Source: Seison nebaliae (Eukaryota; Rotifera; Pararotatoria; Seisonacea; Seisonidae). From it: 47,695 nt of DNA. The notes below the pieces were generated by a model. That model saw only the letters and a program-made list of their open reading frames with translations, was not told the DNA's origin and made no database searches. Position 1 is the first letter of the stretch. Each line of letters begins with the position of its first letter. A program made the translations under genes and the position numbers. The DNA lies in contig JALJEE010002916.1 of NCBI GenBank assembly GCA_023231475.1, forward strand, positions 1 to 47,695. The letters are read 5' to 3'. Shown in pieces: positions 1 through 13,033 of the stretch.

Positions 1-605
1 TTTTCTGTTGTTCTCACACCACACACTTTTATTTTAATAGAAATTCTGAAAAACAATCTTATTTTTTAAAGTTTATGTAATTGGATTATTTTCCTTTCAA
101 TTCTAAATCGATTTAATCTTTAACAATTCATTTTAATCTAAACCAAAAATATTTTCCTTTGAATCCAATCTTTGGTTGTTTTCAAGACAAAAACTTCTTC
201 GTCATAATCTTATAAAGCTACAGATGACATAATAAATGAATACTAATGTTTTTGAAAGAAGAAATGAACTTTGAAAGAAAACTGATATGAAATAGACATT
301 TTTTGGAAAGTTTCTAAAAATTTTTTCTTTCCTAAATTTCTGGCTTAATTGTAATGTTAAATTTTCTGATGGTCATCCAATCTGATCTCACATACATCTC
401 TCATTGTTTTATGGAAAAACGGCAAAATCAATATCGTTTTAGAAAAAACCAAAATTTTTATCAACCGAACATTTTTGAATTATTACAAAAAAATTTTAAT
501 TTTTAATTTTTTCTTTTTTCTTAGATTGTGTTAGATTTTTCGGTGTTTAGTTTCCTCTTGGTCTCCTGTCTTTTGTGCATATCTTCCAATTAATTTATTG
601 TTATT
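1..605. other. AT-rich sequence, no gene seen
   Basis: I see no supported coding sequence here. It is the upstream flank of the PRELID3 gene and may also hold the end of a gene lying outside the window. No clear TATA box or RNA gene is visible. Confidence 0.5.
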
Positions 606-1362
606 ATGAAAATTTGGTCATCTGAACATGTCTTCCAGTTACTAATGAATTTCGGAAATAATAATTCTTATGAATTTTAGTCATTCATGGGAAACGATAG
701 TGAACGCAGCTTTGCGCAAATATCCGAATCCTTTAAATCCAGCAGTCATTGGAATTGATATCGTTGATAGGAAGTTAGAAAGAGGAATTTTATCCACACA
801 TCGACTCATCATTACTCAATGGAATTTGGGTAGTTATATCAATATGGTTTCAATTTGAATTAAGAAAAAGATTCTTCATTTGCTTCTTCTTTAGATTATG
901 GGAAATCAAAGAACATTCTTCGCCAGTGAACATTCGGAAATTGATGTGAAAAATCGTCGGATGGTATTGAAAACGAAAAATTTATCGTTGAACTCGAGTG
1001 CCAGTCTGGAAGAGAATATAATTTATGAATCGACCGATAAAAAAAATAAACAGTTAAATTTCCATCAATTTTAAATTTTTATGAAATTTTTGAAGGACGA
1101 TAATGAAACAGGAATCAGTAATTAAAGTTGATAATATGCCTTTGTCGAACTATTTGGAAGGGAAGGCGCTCGGTTTCTGCCAATCCAACGCAACAAAAGT
1201 TTGAATAATTTTTAGTGAAATTTTCCATTTTTTCATTGGGAACAGGGAAGAGAAGCGATTGAATGGGTGATTAGAAGAATGAAAGATGAAATGGATCTAA
1301 TCGATAAAGTAGTGAATATTGATAAAATTAAATATACGATATCTCCTCCCAATTCCAACTAA
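606..1362 (+). CDS. PRELID3: PRELI-domain protein 3 (slowmo), mitochondrial lipid transfer
   Basis: Five exons: 606-637, 681-846, 895-1052, 1096-1198, 1246-1362; introns of 43, 48, 43 and 47 nt; 191 residues, close to the family length of about 194. The protein starts MKIWSSEHVF, the family's conserved N-terminus, followed by KYPNPLNPAVIGIDIVDRK and THRLI, all characteristic of PRELID3/Slmo. It ends with GREAIEWVI, matching the conserved KGRQAMEWVI. By family knowledge, PRELID3 proteins carry phospholipid (phosphatidylserine) between the mitochondrial membranes together with a TRIAP1/Mdm35 partner. The second intron's donor (ATG|GTTTCA at 847) was chosen over GG|GTAGTT at 830 because only the former keeps frame and residue-for-residue alignment. 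All introns start GTT. Identification is strong; PRELID3A versus 3B cannot be separated here. Confidence 0.93.
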
Positions 1363-4300
1363 ACTTACAATCTCCCCACCATCAAATCCAAATTATCGTT
1401 TTCGTTTTATCATATCGATAATTGTTGATATGGAAAGTATTTATTATGCACAATAAATATCATATTTATAGAGAAAGTAATTTGAATGACGATGACGATG
1501 GTCATGATAGACGATAATGATGATAATGGGACGTAATATCGTTAATAAGAAGTTTAATAGAAATTAATTGAGAATATGAATAAGGAAATTTATTTAACTA
1601 TTATCTTAAACCTGCACTCCACTCAACTTGTCTTAACTCACATCATTCCTTTTGCGGAAGTAATAGACAAGAGGAGAGACAAATCGAATAGATTGAACTA
1701 AATGAAACTCAATTGATATTGGGGAGAGTGTTAGGTGTAATACGAAGCATTCGAATAAGTCCTTCTTCCCAACAATTCTTATGTTACTCGAATTTATTCT
1801 GACATTCACAAATAACGACAATTTGATTAAACAATTCTCAGTATTTTCTTTGTGGATATTTGTGAGAAGGACATTTAGTAGGAGGCACGTTTACCTTCCC
1901 ACGAATTTTGTGGTTGTAAAAAACTCATTTTATCTCATAAATATCAATCAACATTATAATTTAGTCATATGAAAATTTGTAGAATTGCAAGGTAGAATTG
2001 ATTCGAAGAGGGAATGATGGTGGAATGGTAGAATTGATTTGAGGGAGAATAATGGTAGGATGATCGACGAACGTGTCGTTATACTAATTAATAATTAATG
2101 TGGAAATTCGTTCATTTCATCTAATATTTAATTTGGATTCTTATCTCGTTTGCGTCTTACATTAGAATTAGAAATAAATTAATTCTATGTCGGTTTCGTC
2201 TTCTTCGGGCGGGAAGTGTAGTGCCAATTCGTTTCATTCTAATTAGTCACGTATCAAATCAAAGAACAAATCAATAATTTTCTAACGATTTCATCAAGAA
2301 TATCTATTTCCGTTTTGATGACTAAACTGAATTTTTTCACTAACCATATGGAATAATATTGTGATACCATTCCAATACATAGCATGCTCATCAAATGCAT
2401 CAGAAAATTGTTTGAAAAATTTTGAATAGAATTATTTAAAAATTAAATCTGTAGTTGTTTAGTGAACTTATCTGTGAGTACCAATGTCCAAATGAATTTC
2501 CATCAAACCATTTCCCATTAAACGACGATGTTCCTTATTTCTACTCCTCATTGTTTAACATCAAAAATTCGAATGTTTGACGGAACTTTCAAATTCTCCT
2601 CACATTTTTTAGATAATGATAATGTGAAAATCATTATTTTTCCATTCAGTTCTTTCTTTTTTCCGCGATTAACTTTCTCGACTATAATTGAGAAAAAATT
2701 AATGTGGGAAAATTAATAAGATGCCGATAGATTGTCGATTTATTAATAAATTACAATTCTTAATTTAATATCATTCACATTATGTAATAAGAATAAAATC
2801 AGGTGAATAATCTCAAATTATGAGATTGAGAATAATATGATATTTAATAAAATGATTCCCTTTTGGCTTTGGTTGAATGTCGAATAAATGAATTAAGAGA
2901 ATTTCTTTTAATGACGATAATACATAGGATGGATGTAAGTAGGAAAAATGTTGTCTGTCTAATGCAAATGACGGTCTGAAGAGAATTATGTTATTGGAAG
3001 TGAGGCGGGAAATACGATAACTAATAATATATTACATTTATTCCGCCATATCTTCTCCTTTTATGCGAACAACTAAAGAAAAGAATATAAGACTTCGTGA
3101 CATTTCTGTTCAATTAATGTTCGATATACCAACTTATACAACTATCAATATGATGATTCACGTCAGTGAAAATTTCTTTCAAAAGAATCCTAATTAAGTT
3201 GACCATTGGACATTTTGCCTCCTCCCATTCATTAGATCATTCGTCCCATCTTTCTTTTCTTTTGCTTAACGCAATCTTTTTTCTATAATAAATTTTCCTT
3301 ATAATTTATGTTTCTTCTCGTTTCATTAGAATTGCTCGTCATCTTTAGAGATAAAATTGATTTATGTTCATTCCAGTTATTTCTAGTTAGTTACCGAAAT
3401 TTCTGGTGTCGTGATTATGGTTGTTCTTGGGAATGTAGTGGAAATATGTATCTCCGATTCTAATGAAGCGAGAAATTATTGATAAAATCATTAAATAATC
3501 GGAGATGAATGTAATGTTCGTGAGGAACTTCCGTGTAATGTTTATGGTAAAATGTTTATGATTTTTCTGGTTAAGCAGACGACTCTTTTCTCCACAACGA
3601 CAATCAATATCATTGCGAAGTTTATGAGATGATGGTTTCCACCAAGAACATTTTTCCTTCTTGAAATTCGTTTGAAAATCTAACGAAATAATTTCCTTCT
3701 TTCTTCGAAAAGTAAAGAAAGTAATCATATTTGACTTCTCCATATAATTACTATTCTTTATAATAAACCTTTCCGTATTGTTGAGTGGTTCACCTACAGG
3801 AATTTTATTTGATTTCCCGATCATTATTAACCTTCATTACCGAGTCTGTCATTCCAAGGTTCAAGAACCAGTTGAAAATTATGGAGGATAAGTAAGAGAG
3901 GACACCAACGTCTGCATAGGAATTTTGGGGGTAAAATAAACATATCTAAATATAATATTGTAGAATTTATTGGGATATTGTGTTAATCGTCTGTCAAAGA
4001 ATGTTAATTATATTGAATCTTTTCTTTCCTTTTCTCTTTCGTTCGATTGGGAAGGATTAACAATAAAATTCCACCAAATTCCTTCACTCTTTCTTTTCCT
4101 TAATAAAATTATTCTAATTATTATTCAATTCGTAATGATGCCTCTAAATTATCCATTTGACATAATCAATTTTTGAAAAAGAAGATCATTTTGAAAAATG
4201 ATCAAGAATAAATAATTTGGAATGTATTTGGACATAGTTTCCCAACTGTCACTCTCTCTCACTTTCCTTTATTTCCGAATGTTTCGATTGTCTACATTTC

Positions 4301-5730
4301 TTGTAGGAGATATTCTTTACTGATATGGAGAGATATATAGGGAAGATTCGAATGAATTTAGTGCACAAATGATTAATTTCAATATAATTTGATGAGAATA
4401 TTTGTCATTGGGTGATGGAAGATTTGAAAGATGTAATAGTAAATGATATATTCCTCCAAAACTTTCGTTCATCATGTCATTGACATCGTACGGCCTTCAT
4501 CTCCAAACGATTGCATTACAATATAATTTAAGAATACAATGCTTCCATTAACGTGTTCGCCTTATTCTTTATCAATAATCGACAGTTAATTTATTTATTC
4601 TCATTTCAACTAACATTTTTTTTGGTTTGAGTGACGAGAAATTGATCGCCATAAAAAATATCTGATAACAAACGATTGTTTCAATTGTTCTCGACGTTCA
4701 ATGAAAGTTATTCGTCCGACGAGAATCATCGGGAACAATTCGTTCGGTTTCTTTGGTTTCCCATTACAGTGGAAGGCGAAATGCAGAAATTTGATGAAAT
4801 TGTTCTTTTTCGTCTTCGATGTTTGTTTAAGAATTATGTAAATACATTTTAATAATCACTTGCAGTTCTTCCTCTCCTATTCGCGTTATCTGATAGATCA
4901 AACAGTTTCTCCTTCAAATCTTTTCTTTCTTCGATGTGAATCGATTCCGATTCTTGAAATTAATATGTAAATATTACTCAATAATCCTAATGGGAACTAT
5001 AAGAACCTTTTCTCTTCACATACTCGTAAAAATTTCTCAAAATTTTTAATCTTTCTTTCCGTCAAATCTAAAAGATATTATTGTTGGTGGAAATAAATTA
5101 TCGATTTGATGGAAATGTGGTTGTGGGAAAAGTGTTTTTCATAGAATGTTCTTTCCGAATTAGATAATAGAATCAATCAATATATTGATAAATAAATTGT
5201 TGTTTTTAATGTGCTTCCTCGTTGGGAGAAAGATATTCGATTATTGAGGAGAATGTTATGGATATAAAGTAGGATATGCATCAATAATCTCACATGTTCT
5301 TATATGATTCTTTCAATTCTTTTCCATCTAATTATTCTCATAGAAAGAAAAAACTACTCAAATAATAGACGAGTTGATTAGGAGAATAAAAGAGTGAATG
5401 ATAAACACGGAAATTAGAAACACTTGAAATCATGTCGTGAGAGGATGATAGTCATCAGATTCCATGAATTCAATGACCAGAAAAGTAAGTTTTCATCGAG
5501 ATCAGGAAAGAAAACGAAAGAAATGAGGAACGAGACAAATTTAATTAATCGTAAGTTTTATGAGAAAAGGATTGATTGTGCTAAGTTGTTCTTTCTCACT
5601 ATAATGGAATCGTCAGGAATCCTAATGACTGCAAAATGGTGATCGATGGAAGAATGTTCTTCCACTTCATTATTCGAATTCGTCGTCATTAAGTCGAATT
5701 TTCCACATAAAATTACTGAGAATCCTCTCG

Positions 5731-5765
5731 GTGTTGTTGTTATTATTATTAGTAGTATTATTAGT
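5731..5765. repeat. Triplet-rich low-complexity tract (GTT/ATT)
   Basis: GTTGTTGTTATTATTATTAG-type sequence, an imperfect trinucleotide microsatellite in non-coding DNA. Confidence 0.7.
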
Positions 5766-8655
5766 AAATGGTACTCTAAACAGTATTGGTAGTTGTAGAT
5801 TACTAATTTGGCACTTCACACCATTCTTGAGTAGTTTGTTAGGAATGTAGTTGTATCGATACATTCTCCATGGACTTATTTCCATCCGTAACAATGACAA
5901 TAATAATCATGTTGATTCTACACTTTCCCCTGGAATCGATCAGTATCATGATCAGAAATGACGGAATAGATAACGAGATAGATAAATCGGAACATCTTGA
6001 AACGTGATAAGTAAACGAAGAAAAGTTGATTAATAACAAGAAGAAGAACAATCGATATAATGAGAATATGAAAAAGAAGATCTATAAATTTCTTTTTGAA
6101 TTGTTTATAATTAATAAGATTTTCCATGATGGAATACCAACCATGGTGAGATGGAATTCATTGTTTATCCTATTGTGTCTGAATGAATGGAATTAGAAGG
6201 GGAAACCTGCTGTGCACCAGATGCTATCGTACATTAAGAGATTGATATATGTGTACATAGGTCACTGATAATGCGGAACGGTTCTCGCCAATTTTCTTCA
6301 TCAAATTGCGACACCTTAATTTCTCTCCTTTCCCTACTTTCTCCATCTTACATCTTCCTTACAAATATTTAAGTAATTCTCCTTAACCAATTTTTTACCA
6401 TCATTCTCATCTATAATTCTTCATTTGTTTTTAGTCGAAAAACCATAATGATGGTTTCGTGGATTTGGAATTCTTCCAAGTATCACTCTAATCTGAGGTT
6501 GGCTCTCCAATCCGCAATTATTAGAATAATTCTAATAGAATTAGGTATTTGATGAATAATATGAATTTTATTAGAACAATACTGTCAACCAATATTTCAA
6601 CTTAATCAATTACCATAAATAATGGAATGGAATTCGTTCATTCATCCATTCCTCGATTTAGTGAAATAGGAGCATGTTAGTTAGAGAACACGCCACTCAC
6701 CTTCATTCCTTCTTTCTTATTGAATAGTAATAGGTGAAACGATCGACACACTATAGTATATGCTTTGTCAATGACGCGTTACGCATCGACTGAATTCATA
6801 TTCAAATGAGATTCATATTCGTCTCAAAATCCATGAACGGACTACACTATCGCTTACACATTCTTTTACAAATATCTATTCTTAATTTTTTCATTCCATT
6901 ATCGTCTTGGAAATTCAGATCAAATCAATTTTACTAATCATTGCCACCAAATCTTGTGAATGTTCCTTATAGTTTTTTTTCATGTTTTTTATTTAAATTT
7001 TTCATTCAATTCATAAATTGAAGTTATTCTTTAATTAAAATTTTTATGAAAGAAATGAAGAAAGAAATGTAGAATTTCCTCAATCGTTGTTCGTTCAACA
7101 TCATTACTCTCCAAAACTGAAAGTTGGAGAACAATTATATCATTTGTGTTAAATACAAATGATGATGGGAGAATAGTGATGATGGATAGAACAGATGGTG
7201 TTTTGTGCGAATTGAGTGCTAGGTCAATTGCACAATTGTTGAGAGAGAGGTTCTAGTTTAAGACGAACGTTATCGATATGAACCATCTAGACAAGAGAAA
7301 GTAAACGGTTATTTTCTCCGTGAAACTTTCTTTACATTTCACTTTTTTTCAACGAATATTTTAATCGATTTCGATAACACTTTTGCTCATTTTCCCACAT
7401 CATCATTCACTCTTATATTTTTTTTATTTATTCGTTGAAGAAAAAACTCCAACAAATTCATCTTTGCCTAATTTGTTTTCTGTCTTTTCTTCTTTTGTTT
7501 TTATGATGATGATTGTCTTCATTTTAAACCGCATCCATTCTAAAGGAAGTATTATTAACCAACAAATAACAACAACAATAAGAACTCGATAATTATCTTC
7601 GTTTAACGGAAATGATTGAAAGTTCATTAAATTCGACTTCGTGACTTCGTTAAGATTTATTTTAATTGTGTCTTCTTCCATTGCATGAGAATTGCGAAAA
7701 GAAAATATTTTGAAGAGACTTCTTCCATACACCTCTCTTCTCATACTCCATATTGGACTCATTTCGTCCCATGTACACCAAACATGAAGATGCACTTAAA
7801 CAATTCGATTTGTGTAGTGGGAAAAAGGGAAAATCATTTTTTCCTATAAATTCTTCATTATAAGATGTTTTCCTTTAATTCCGGTAGAAATAGCCATATC
7901 ATAACGGAAATGGAATGAATACGTTCAAGAACTTCTTGACTGATTGACGGCGACAATGGTGGAGAAAAAATTAGGAGCTATTGATATTCTCTCTCGAAAA
8001 TAATTAATAATTTGATGTTGGAAAGTCCGAAACTTATTCAATTTTTTCTTCAGTTGTATTTCGAGGAAATGTGTGAAATGAATTAAAAGTAGGGATATCT
8101 GTTCTCCTCTTTAACTATTCAGATAATTTTATTAGACGAATAATTTCGTTAGTTAAAGTGTGAAAAAGGAGAGTGTTGCCGATTCATAACGAATATTTCA
8201 GAAATTAACAAGTTCTCCTTTTAACAGATTGACGAATAAGTTTTTCATCTTTATTCATTCGATTCACAAAGAGATAGTGGAAGAAACTGTTTAATTTCAT
8301 TTCGTCGCTATTCGGATGGGAAGTTGTGGTTGTCGTGGTAGTTGCAGCTGTTAAGTCCGCCAGTCTAATTTCATTATATCGATGCATTAAACATCGTCTT
8401 TCATCTTTCGTTCTTATTCACCGACTTCATCTCGTTATCGTTTTATTGTGTTGGAATGTTATCGTTCGAAAGAGAATTCCCTAATAATTTACTTGTCTGA
8501 CAATAATTATCGTCGCTGAGTTTGCATCACCATTCCACCAACCTCAAATTTACTCCTCTTCAAAAACTTCATCCCGCTTATCCCAATTTCACTAACGATA
8601 GCCAATGGTCATTATTACCACAAGTTATTTTTACGTCTCCATATAAACATCGAAC

Positions 8656-8697
8656 TTCTACTACTACAGTAGTGCTACTACTACTATCACTACTCTT
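8656..8697. repeat. Imperfect (CTA)n microsatellite
   Basis: Runs of CTA, interrupted by CAGTAGTG and TCA, in the non-coding stretch upstream of the Ig gene. Confidence 0.7.
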
Positions 8698-9372
8698 GGA
8701 CGAATAATAATTATTGAGTTTTAGCGAACATTAATAAATTGAATTATTTGAAAACTTTATGTAAAAACTTTCATTTGAATATTATCAATTCGAATATATT
8801 TAATAAATATCTTTATAGTAGTTCGTGTTTATTGGTCTCTCCTTTTCGAGAGTACGAACTCATAAAAGTATTAAGAGACTCATGTTAATGGATAGAATCA
8901 ATTATCAGTGAGAATGTTGCGCAACTTTTATAGGAAATAATATCATCATTATCAATGATTGTGAGTCACATGAAATTGAAAGTTAGTTATTAGTTCATTT
9001 ACATGCCAAATATCTATGAAGATTGATTTCCTTCTTTTCACCATCATTTCGACGCGTTCCTCATCAAATCATTTTCAAATCTCTCTAATATTCACATATG
9101 TATATGTCGATCATTTACAAATTGAAATGTTTCCTATCCTACACGTATAAGTATTAAAAGTAGGTGTCAATTTCTATTGCCTGACATATTCCCATTTGAT
9201 TACATCATCAGTCTATTTCGGGTGTTGGAGATTTAGTAATGCCGACTAAAATTTTCTTCCGTTTTCTTCTCCTGTTTCCTATTCGGCTCCTCTTTCCTAT
9301 CCATATTCATTCTCATGATCATAACTCTATATTCTTTCAATTCTCCCAATAGAAATACTTTCGATAAGAATA

Positions 9373-11481
9373 ATGACGAATAATCAAACAACAATTTTCA
9401 TACTTCTCCTTCTCAAATTCATATTTCCAATTGGCAGTTAATACTCATTAATACATTTTCCGTCATCATTTATACTTTTCTTTTCAGCTTCACCATCCTT
9501 CATCACATTGGAAGTAGATAATCATGAAACGTTCAATTATCTCAATCGACACAAAATCTCCCAACTCATTTCGCAACACAACGATAAAGAGATTCGGACG
9601 AAAACGGTCAAGAAAGATAAAGTAGTTTCACTACATTGTATAACGATCAATTTGGAGAAATATATTGTTAGTCTCTGCAAATTTCTTCGAAAATTATTCA
9701 AATAATTTATAGATCGCTTGGTTCGATATGAAGAAGAATTTGTTGATAAGTCTCAATAGTGATATCGTCATAAGTGATGATCCGAGATACTCCATTAGAA
9801 TCCATAAAAAAATCATCGATGATGGAAGTAACAAGAATGCGATTCATATAACTGATCACGTTCTCAACATCAAAGAAAGTAAGGAACGTGATGCTGGTAT
9901 TTATAAATGTTTCTCCAACTTTGACGGACCATCACAAAATTATCATTTGAGGAAAGTGATTATAGAAAGTTTTATTTAATTCAAATTTAATTCAACAAAC
10001 TCTTTAATTTTAATTCAAATTTTAGCACCACCAAATATAACGCAAACATCAATTGTGATAATTAAAGATGGTATTCATCCCATCCAAATCAGTGAACACG
10101 AAGAGACGACGAAGAAGACAAATAATTTTGATGATAAATTTAATTTAGAGAAGAATCATTTAACTTCCAACGATCGATTATATGAAGGAAATACTGTTAA
10201 ATTGGAATGTTCAGCACATGCATATCCATCACCACGAATCGTTTGGAGAATAATTCACACATGGACCGAATTCCAATTGAATCACAATCACACCAGACAA
10301 TATTTCAATAAATTAATCAATCTTTTAGATATGAAACAATTTGATAATAAATTATTCTCCAACATCGAACCATTAGCAAATAAACGATATCTACGCCATC
10401 ATTCGATATTGAGTAGTTTTAAAAATCAACGAAAAATTTCCAAGTTCATTAAAGAAGGATCGGAATTAATTCTTCAGAATGTTCGTTCAACTGACGAATA
10501 TTTGTGGAGGAGTTATCCAATTTCATCTACCATTTCCTCCGTAGAGAATGCGGTTGATATAACTGATAAATTCTCTAATAAATTATTACAATTATTCCTA
10601 CCAAATAATTACGATCTTCTCTATCATAAACTTTCAACAGAAATCGAATGTATCGCTGAGAATGGTGTGGAACCGGCATCATCAAGAAGTTTCCGATTAC
10701 ATTTGATCTGTTAGTAATATTCTCCAATAGACTACAATTTTTATATCTCTTTTATTAGATAAACCAAAAATATTAGATGTCAATTTTAAGAAAACTAATT
10801 TTCGACGAATCTTTAAAAAATCTGTCAGTTCTGTTATCTTACGATGTTTATCAGATGGTGAGCCATTACCTAACGTGACATGGAAACGACGTTATGAATC
10901 GGGTAAAGTAAAAACATTAGATTCGTTGAGTACTCATATTTACAAGAAGAATTCAGATAAGAAAAGAATGCCGCATCGAATTTTATTGACGACACATATC
11001 ATATTGGTTAGGAATCATATTATTGATTTATTTATTTTTAATAATAATAATTTTTTAAATAAATTAAACTATTTTTTAGAATATTTCAAAAGACGACATC
11101 GGAGAATATGAATGTCATGCACAAAATTATGAAGGAATAACGTCAAAAAAATTAAGTTAAATTTTCTTCAAAATTTTAATTTCTCAATTATTTATAGTTA
11201 TGCTATTGAAAGATTTCCCGTTATTATCAACACAAATTATGGATTATTCCCAATTGAATTATAATCCGGTCTTCGATTTTACGAATTGGGAAATTGGAGT
11301 TGATAATAAGGCGCAGTTATTGAAAGAAAGTCGATCAAAACATCTTCCTTTCTACCAAACGAAAAAATCGTTGAATTCTAGAACATTATTACACTTTAAT
11401 TCCTCACCAAAACTTTATTCTTCATTTTATTTATATTTTCTCATTTTTATTGTGAAGAGAATGTTTATGAATTTCTTTTGA
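9373..11481 (+). CDS. Three-Ig cell-surface protein (lachesin/DIP-like)
   Basis: Seven exons: 9373-9436, 9488-9666, 9713-9968, 10026-10709, 10759-11006, 11080-11155, 11198-11481; 596 residues. Exon 1 encodes a signal peptide (TIFILLLLKFIFPIG). Ig1 shows SLHC, then IAWFDM, DDPRYSIRI, LNIKESKERDAGIYKC, the pattern of the first domain in lachesin/DIP/IgLON proteins. Ig2 has KLECSAHAYPSPRIVWR and IECIAENGVEPASS, but about 135 residues separate Trp and the second Cys, where about 40 is normal. Ig3 has ILRC, NVTWKRR and DDIGEYECHAQN. The C-terminus ends in a hydrophobic stretch (SSFYLYFLIFIV) followed by a short basic tail, compatible with a GPI signal or a single membrane anchor. Family members act in neuronal adhesion and synaptic partner recognition. 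Family call strong; exact subfamily uncertain. Confidence 0.83.
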
Positions 11482-12028
11482 ACTTCCGTCAATCATCATT
11501 ACTCGAAGTGTTATCGTTCCCGACATACAAAATCACAATGACATTGTATATAAATAATATTCATTCATTGAATGACCTCAAGACACATTTCTTTTTATGA
11601 TTTCTCCATTTTTTCATATTAGTTTTGAACAGTTTCTTTTAACAATTTCTAATTAAAAAATATATCGTATATACTATATAGTCAAAAATCGTATGAAAAA
11701 ATACCATGCACAAACAAGCTAAAAGAAATTCATTTACACTACTAGACACAAAATTAAAAATATTAATAAATTCTCTAATAAATCTTCTTAAAATGTATCG
11801 GATTATGATATATCTTTATTACTTGAATACTATGAATTAGTTGTCATGGAAACCATTATGTTTCTTGAAACTTACCCTACCAAGCTTAAGATTAAAAAAA
11901 TAATTTATGAAAATGAAAGAATTTTAAAATTAAATTTATAATTATGAAAATTAATCCGTAACAATCGATTGTATCGATACAAAGAAATGTTCCTTATCGT
12001 CGCGCCCAATCTTAAGAAATAATAAAAA
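11482..12028. other. AT-rich intergenic spacer
   Basis: Between two plus-strand genes. It must contain the Ig gene's 3' UTR and the promoter of the small gene at 12029. No further structure recognised. Confidence 0.5.
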
Positions 12029-12523
12029 ATGATTCCTTCAGAATTGGATATGTTGACATTCCTTTCCAATAGGTATATTAACAACTTAACAGATCCAATT
12101 CGGAAGAAAACGCTAAATAGAAAAGAATCTAGAAGTGGATCAACTAAACCGATTGTAAAAGGGAAAAAAGTGGAAAATTCAACAAAACCTAAAAGTAGCG
12201 TCATTTCCGTTCCGAAAAGACCAACGAGAAGTATCGTTCGTGAAAAATCGAAAATTTGTCCACAATCAACACAAATTAAAACAATTAAAGCAAGAATGGA
12301 TACAATTCAAGTTATTTAGTTATCTCTATATATCTTATCAATATCGTCCCATTATTGACAGAGTGAAACGGAAATGATCGCTCTGAAATATGAGAAAGAA
12401 TTGAGAAGAATTGACTCTGATCCATCAGTCAAGAATTCGGTAGATAAGATCTCTCAAAAATTGGCAGATGAAATTTTTTGTAGCGAATTTCTGAGAGAAG
12501 ACGAAGAATTCGTTGTTTCGTAG
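12029..12523 (+). CDS. Small unknown basic protein, two exons
   Basis: Exons 12029-12310 and 12362-12523 with a 51-nt GTT...CAG intron; 147 residues. The first exon encodes a basic, Ser/Lys/Arg-rich, probably disordered region (TKPIVKGKKVENSTKP). The second encodes a more ordered, acidic-amphipathic tail (EMIALKYEKELRRIDSD, then KISQKLADEIFCSEF) ending DEEFVVS. I do not recognise the family. The joined frame is open across the splice and the second exon's composition is protein-like, so it is probably real. It converges on FAU; the two stop codons are 52 nt apart, so the 3' UTRs probably overlap. Confidence 0.6.
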
Positions 12524-12543
12524 AAACATTAAGTAAAATTATT

Positions 12544-12549
12544 TTTATT
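12544..12549 (-). terminator. AATAAA polyadenylation signal of FAU
   Basis: On the minus strand AATAAA lies about 27 nt after the FAU stop codon. Cleavage 10-30 nt further on would put the transcript end at or inside the 3' end of the convergent gene at 12029-12523. Confidence 0.6.
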
Positions 12550-12575
12550 TTATAAATTTTTTCATTGTCTCAAAA

Positions 12576-13033
12576 TTACTTCGATCGGGAATTTGGACCT
12601 TTCGGTTTGAAGAATCCTTTCTTGACGATAACAAATCGTCGATTGTATTGAAGACGTCGCTTTGCTCGTCCTGTTGGTGGTTTCTTCTTGTCTTGTTTAT
12701 CCACATTTGGTGTGTGATTCTTCACTTTACCGGCACGAGCCAAAGAACCATGGACACGACCTAAAATTGGAAATAATTCATTTAAAAAAATTAGAAGAAT
12801 TTCGATGAACCTCCAAGTAAAGAAAAATTTAGATCCAAAACAGAATTATCTTTTATGTTCGTTTCTCCCAAAATGCAATCATCACCTTCCAATGGTGCTC
12901 CATTCATATAGGAGAGAGTGAATGGATGTTCTTCACCAATTTTAGATTTTACTGCATTCTCCAAATCTTTCACGCTGTTATCCTCATCGAGGAGAACTGA
13001 ACAGTTGACAACTGATCGAATAAATACTCGCAT
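12576..13033 (-). CDS. FAU: FUBI-ribosomal protein eS30 fusion
   Basis: Exons 13033-12811 and 12760-12576 with a 50-nt GTT...TAG intron; 135 residues. The N-terminal half is a divergent ubiquitin-like fold ([15 protein letters not shown] ... [10 protein letters not shown]) and ends in the LLGG cleavage site. The C-terminal half is ribosomal protein S30: [32 protein letters not shown]. The precursor is cleaved after the Gly-Gly to release eS30 into the 40S subunit; this is established for the family. The intron falls exactly at the LLGG/S30 boundary. A TTTTCCTATTAG acceptor sits 2 nt upstream of the ATG, suggesting a 5' UTR intron, as is common in ribosomal protein genes. Confidence 0.97.

Larger units (their letters stand above)
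1363..9372. other. 8-kb region with no convincing gene
   Basis: No exon with recognisable homology was found on either strand. Open frames exist (minus strand 3824-3387, 145 codons; minus 7795-7424, 123 codons), but they have no recognisable domain, no consistent splice context and lengths not far from chance at this AT content. The stretch contains short triplet-rich tracts (around 5731-5765 and 8656-8697). It lies directly upstream of the Ig-superfamily gene and could hold its regulatory DNA; that is inference from position only. Confidence 0.5.

Noticed and set aside
830-831. GTAGTT as the PRELID3 intron 2 donor
   Set aside because: It puts exon 3 out of frame; ATG|GTTTCA at 847 restores frame and alignment.
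3387-3824. 145-codon minus-strand open frame
   Set aside because: No domain, no splice partner and no compositional sign of coding; expected occasionally by chance in this much AT-rich sequence.
5670-6127. Overlapping minus-strand frames that could form a membrane protein
   Set aside because: Joining them needs an arbitrary splice or frameshift; no GTT donor of normal intron length connects them in frame.
7424-7795. 123-codon minus-strand frame with a hydrophobic stretch
   Set aside because: Length is within chance expectation and nothing in it is recognisable.
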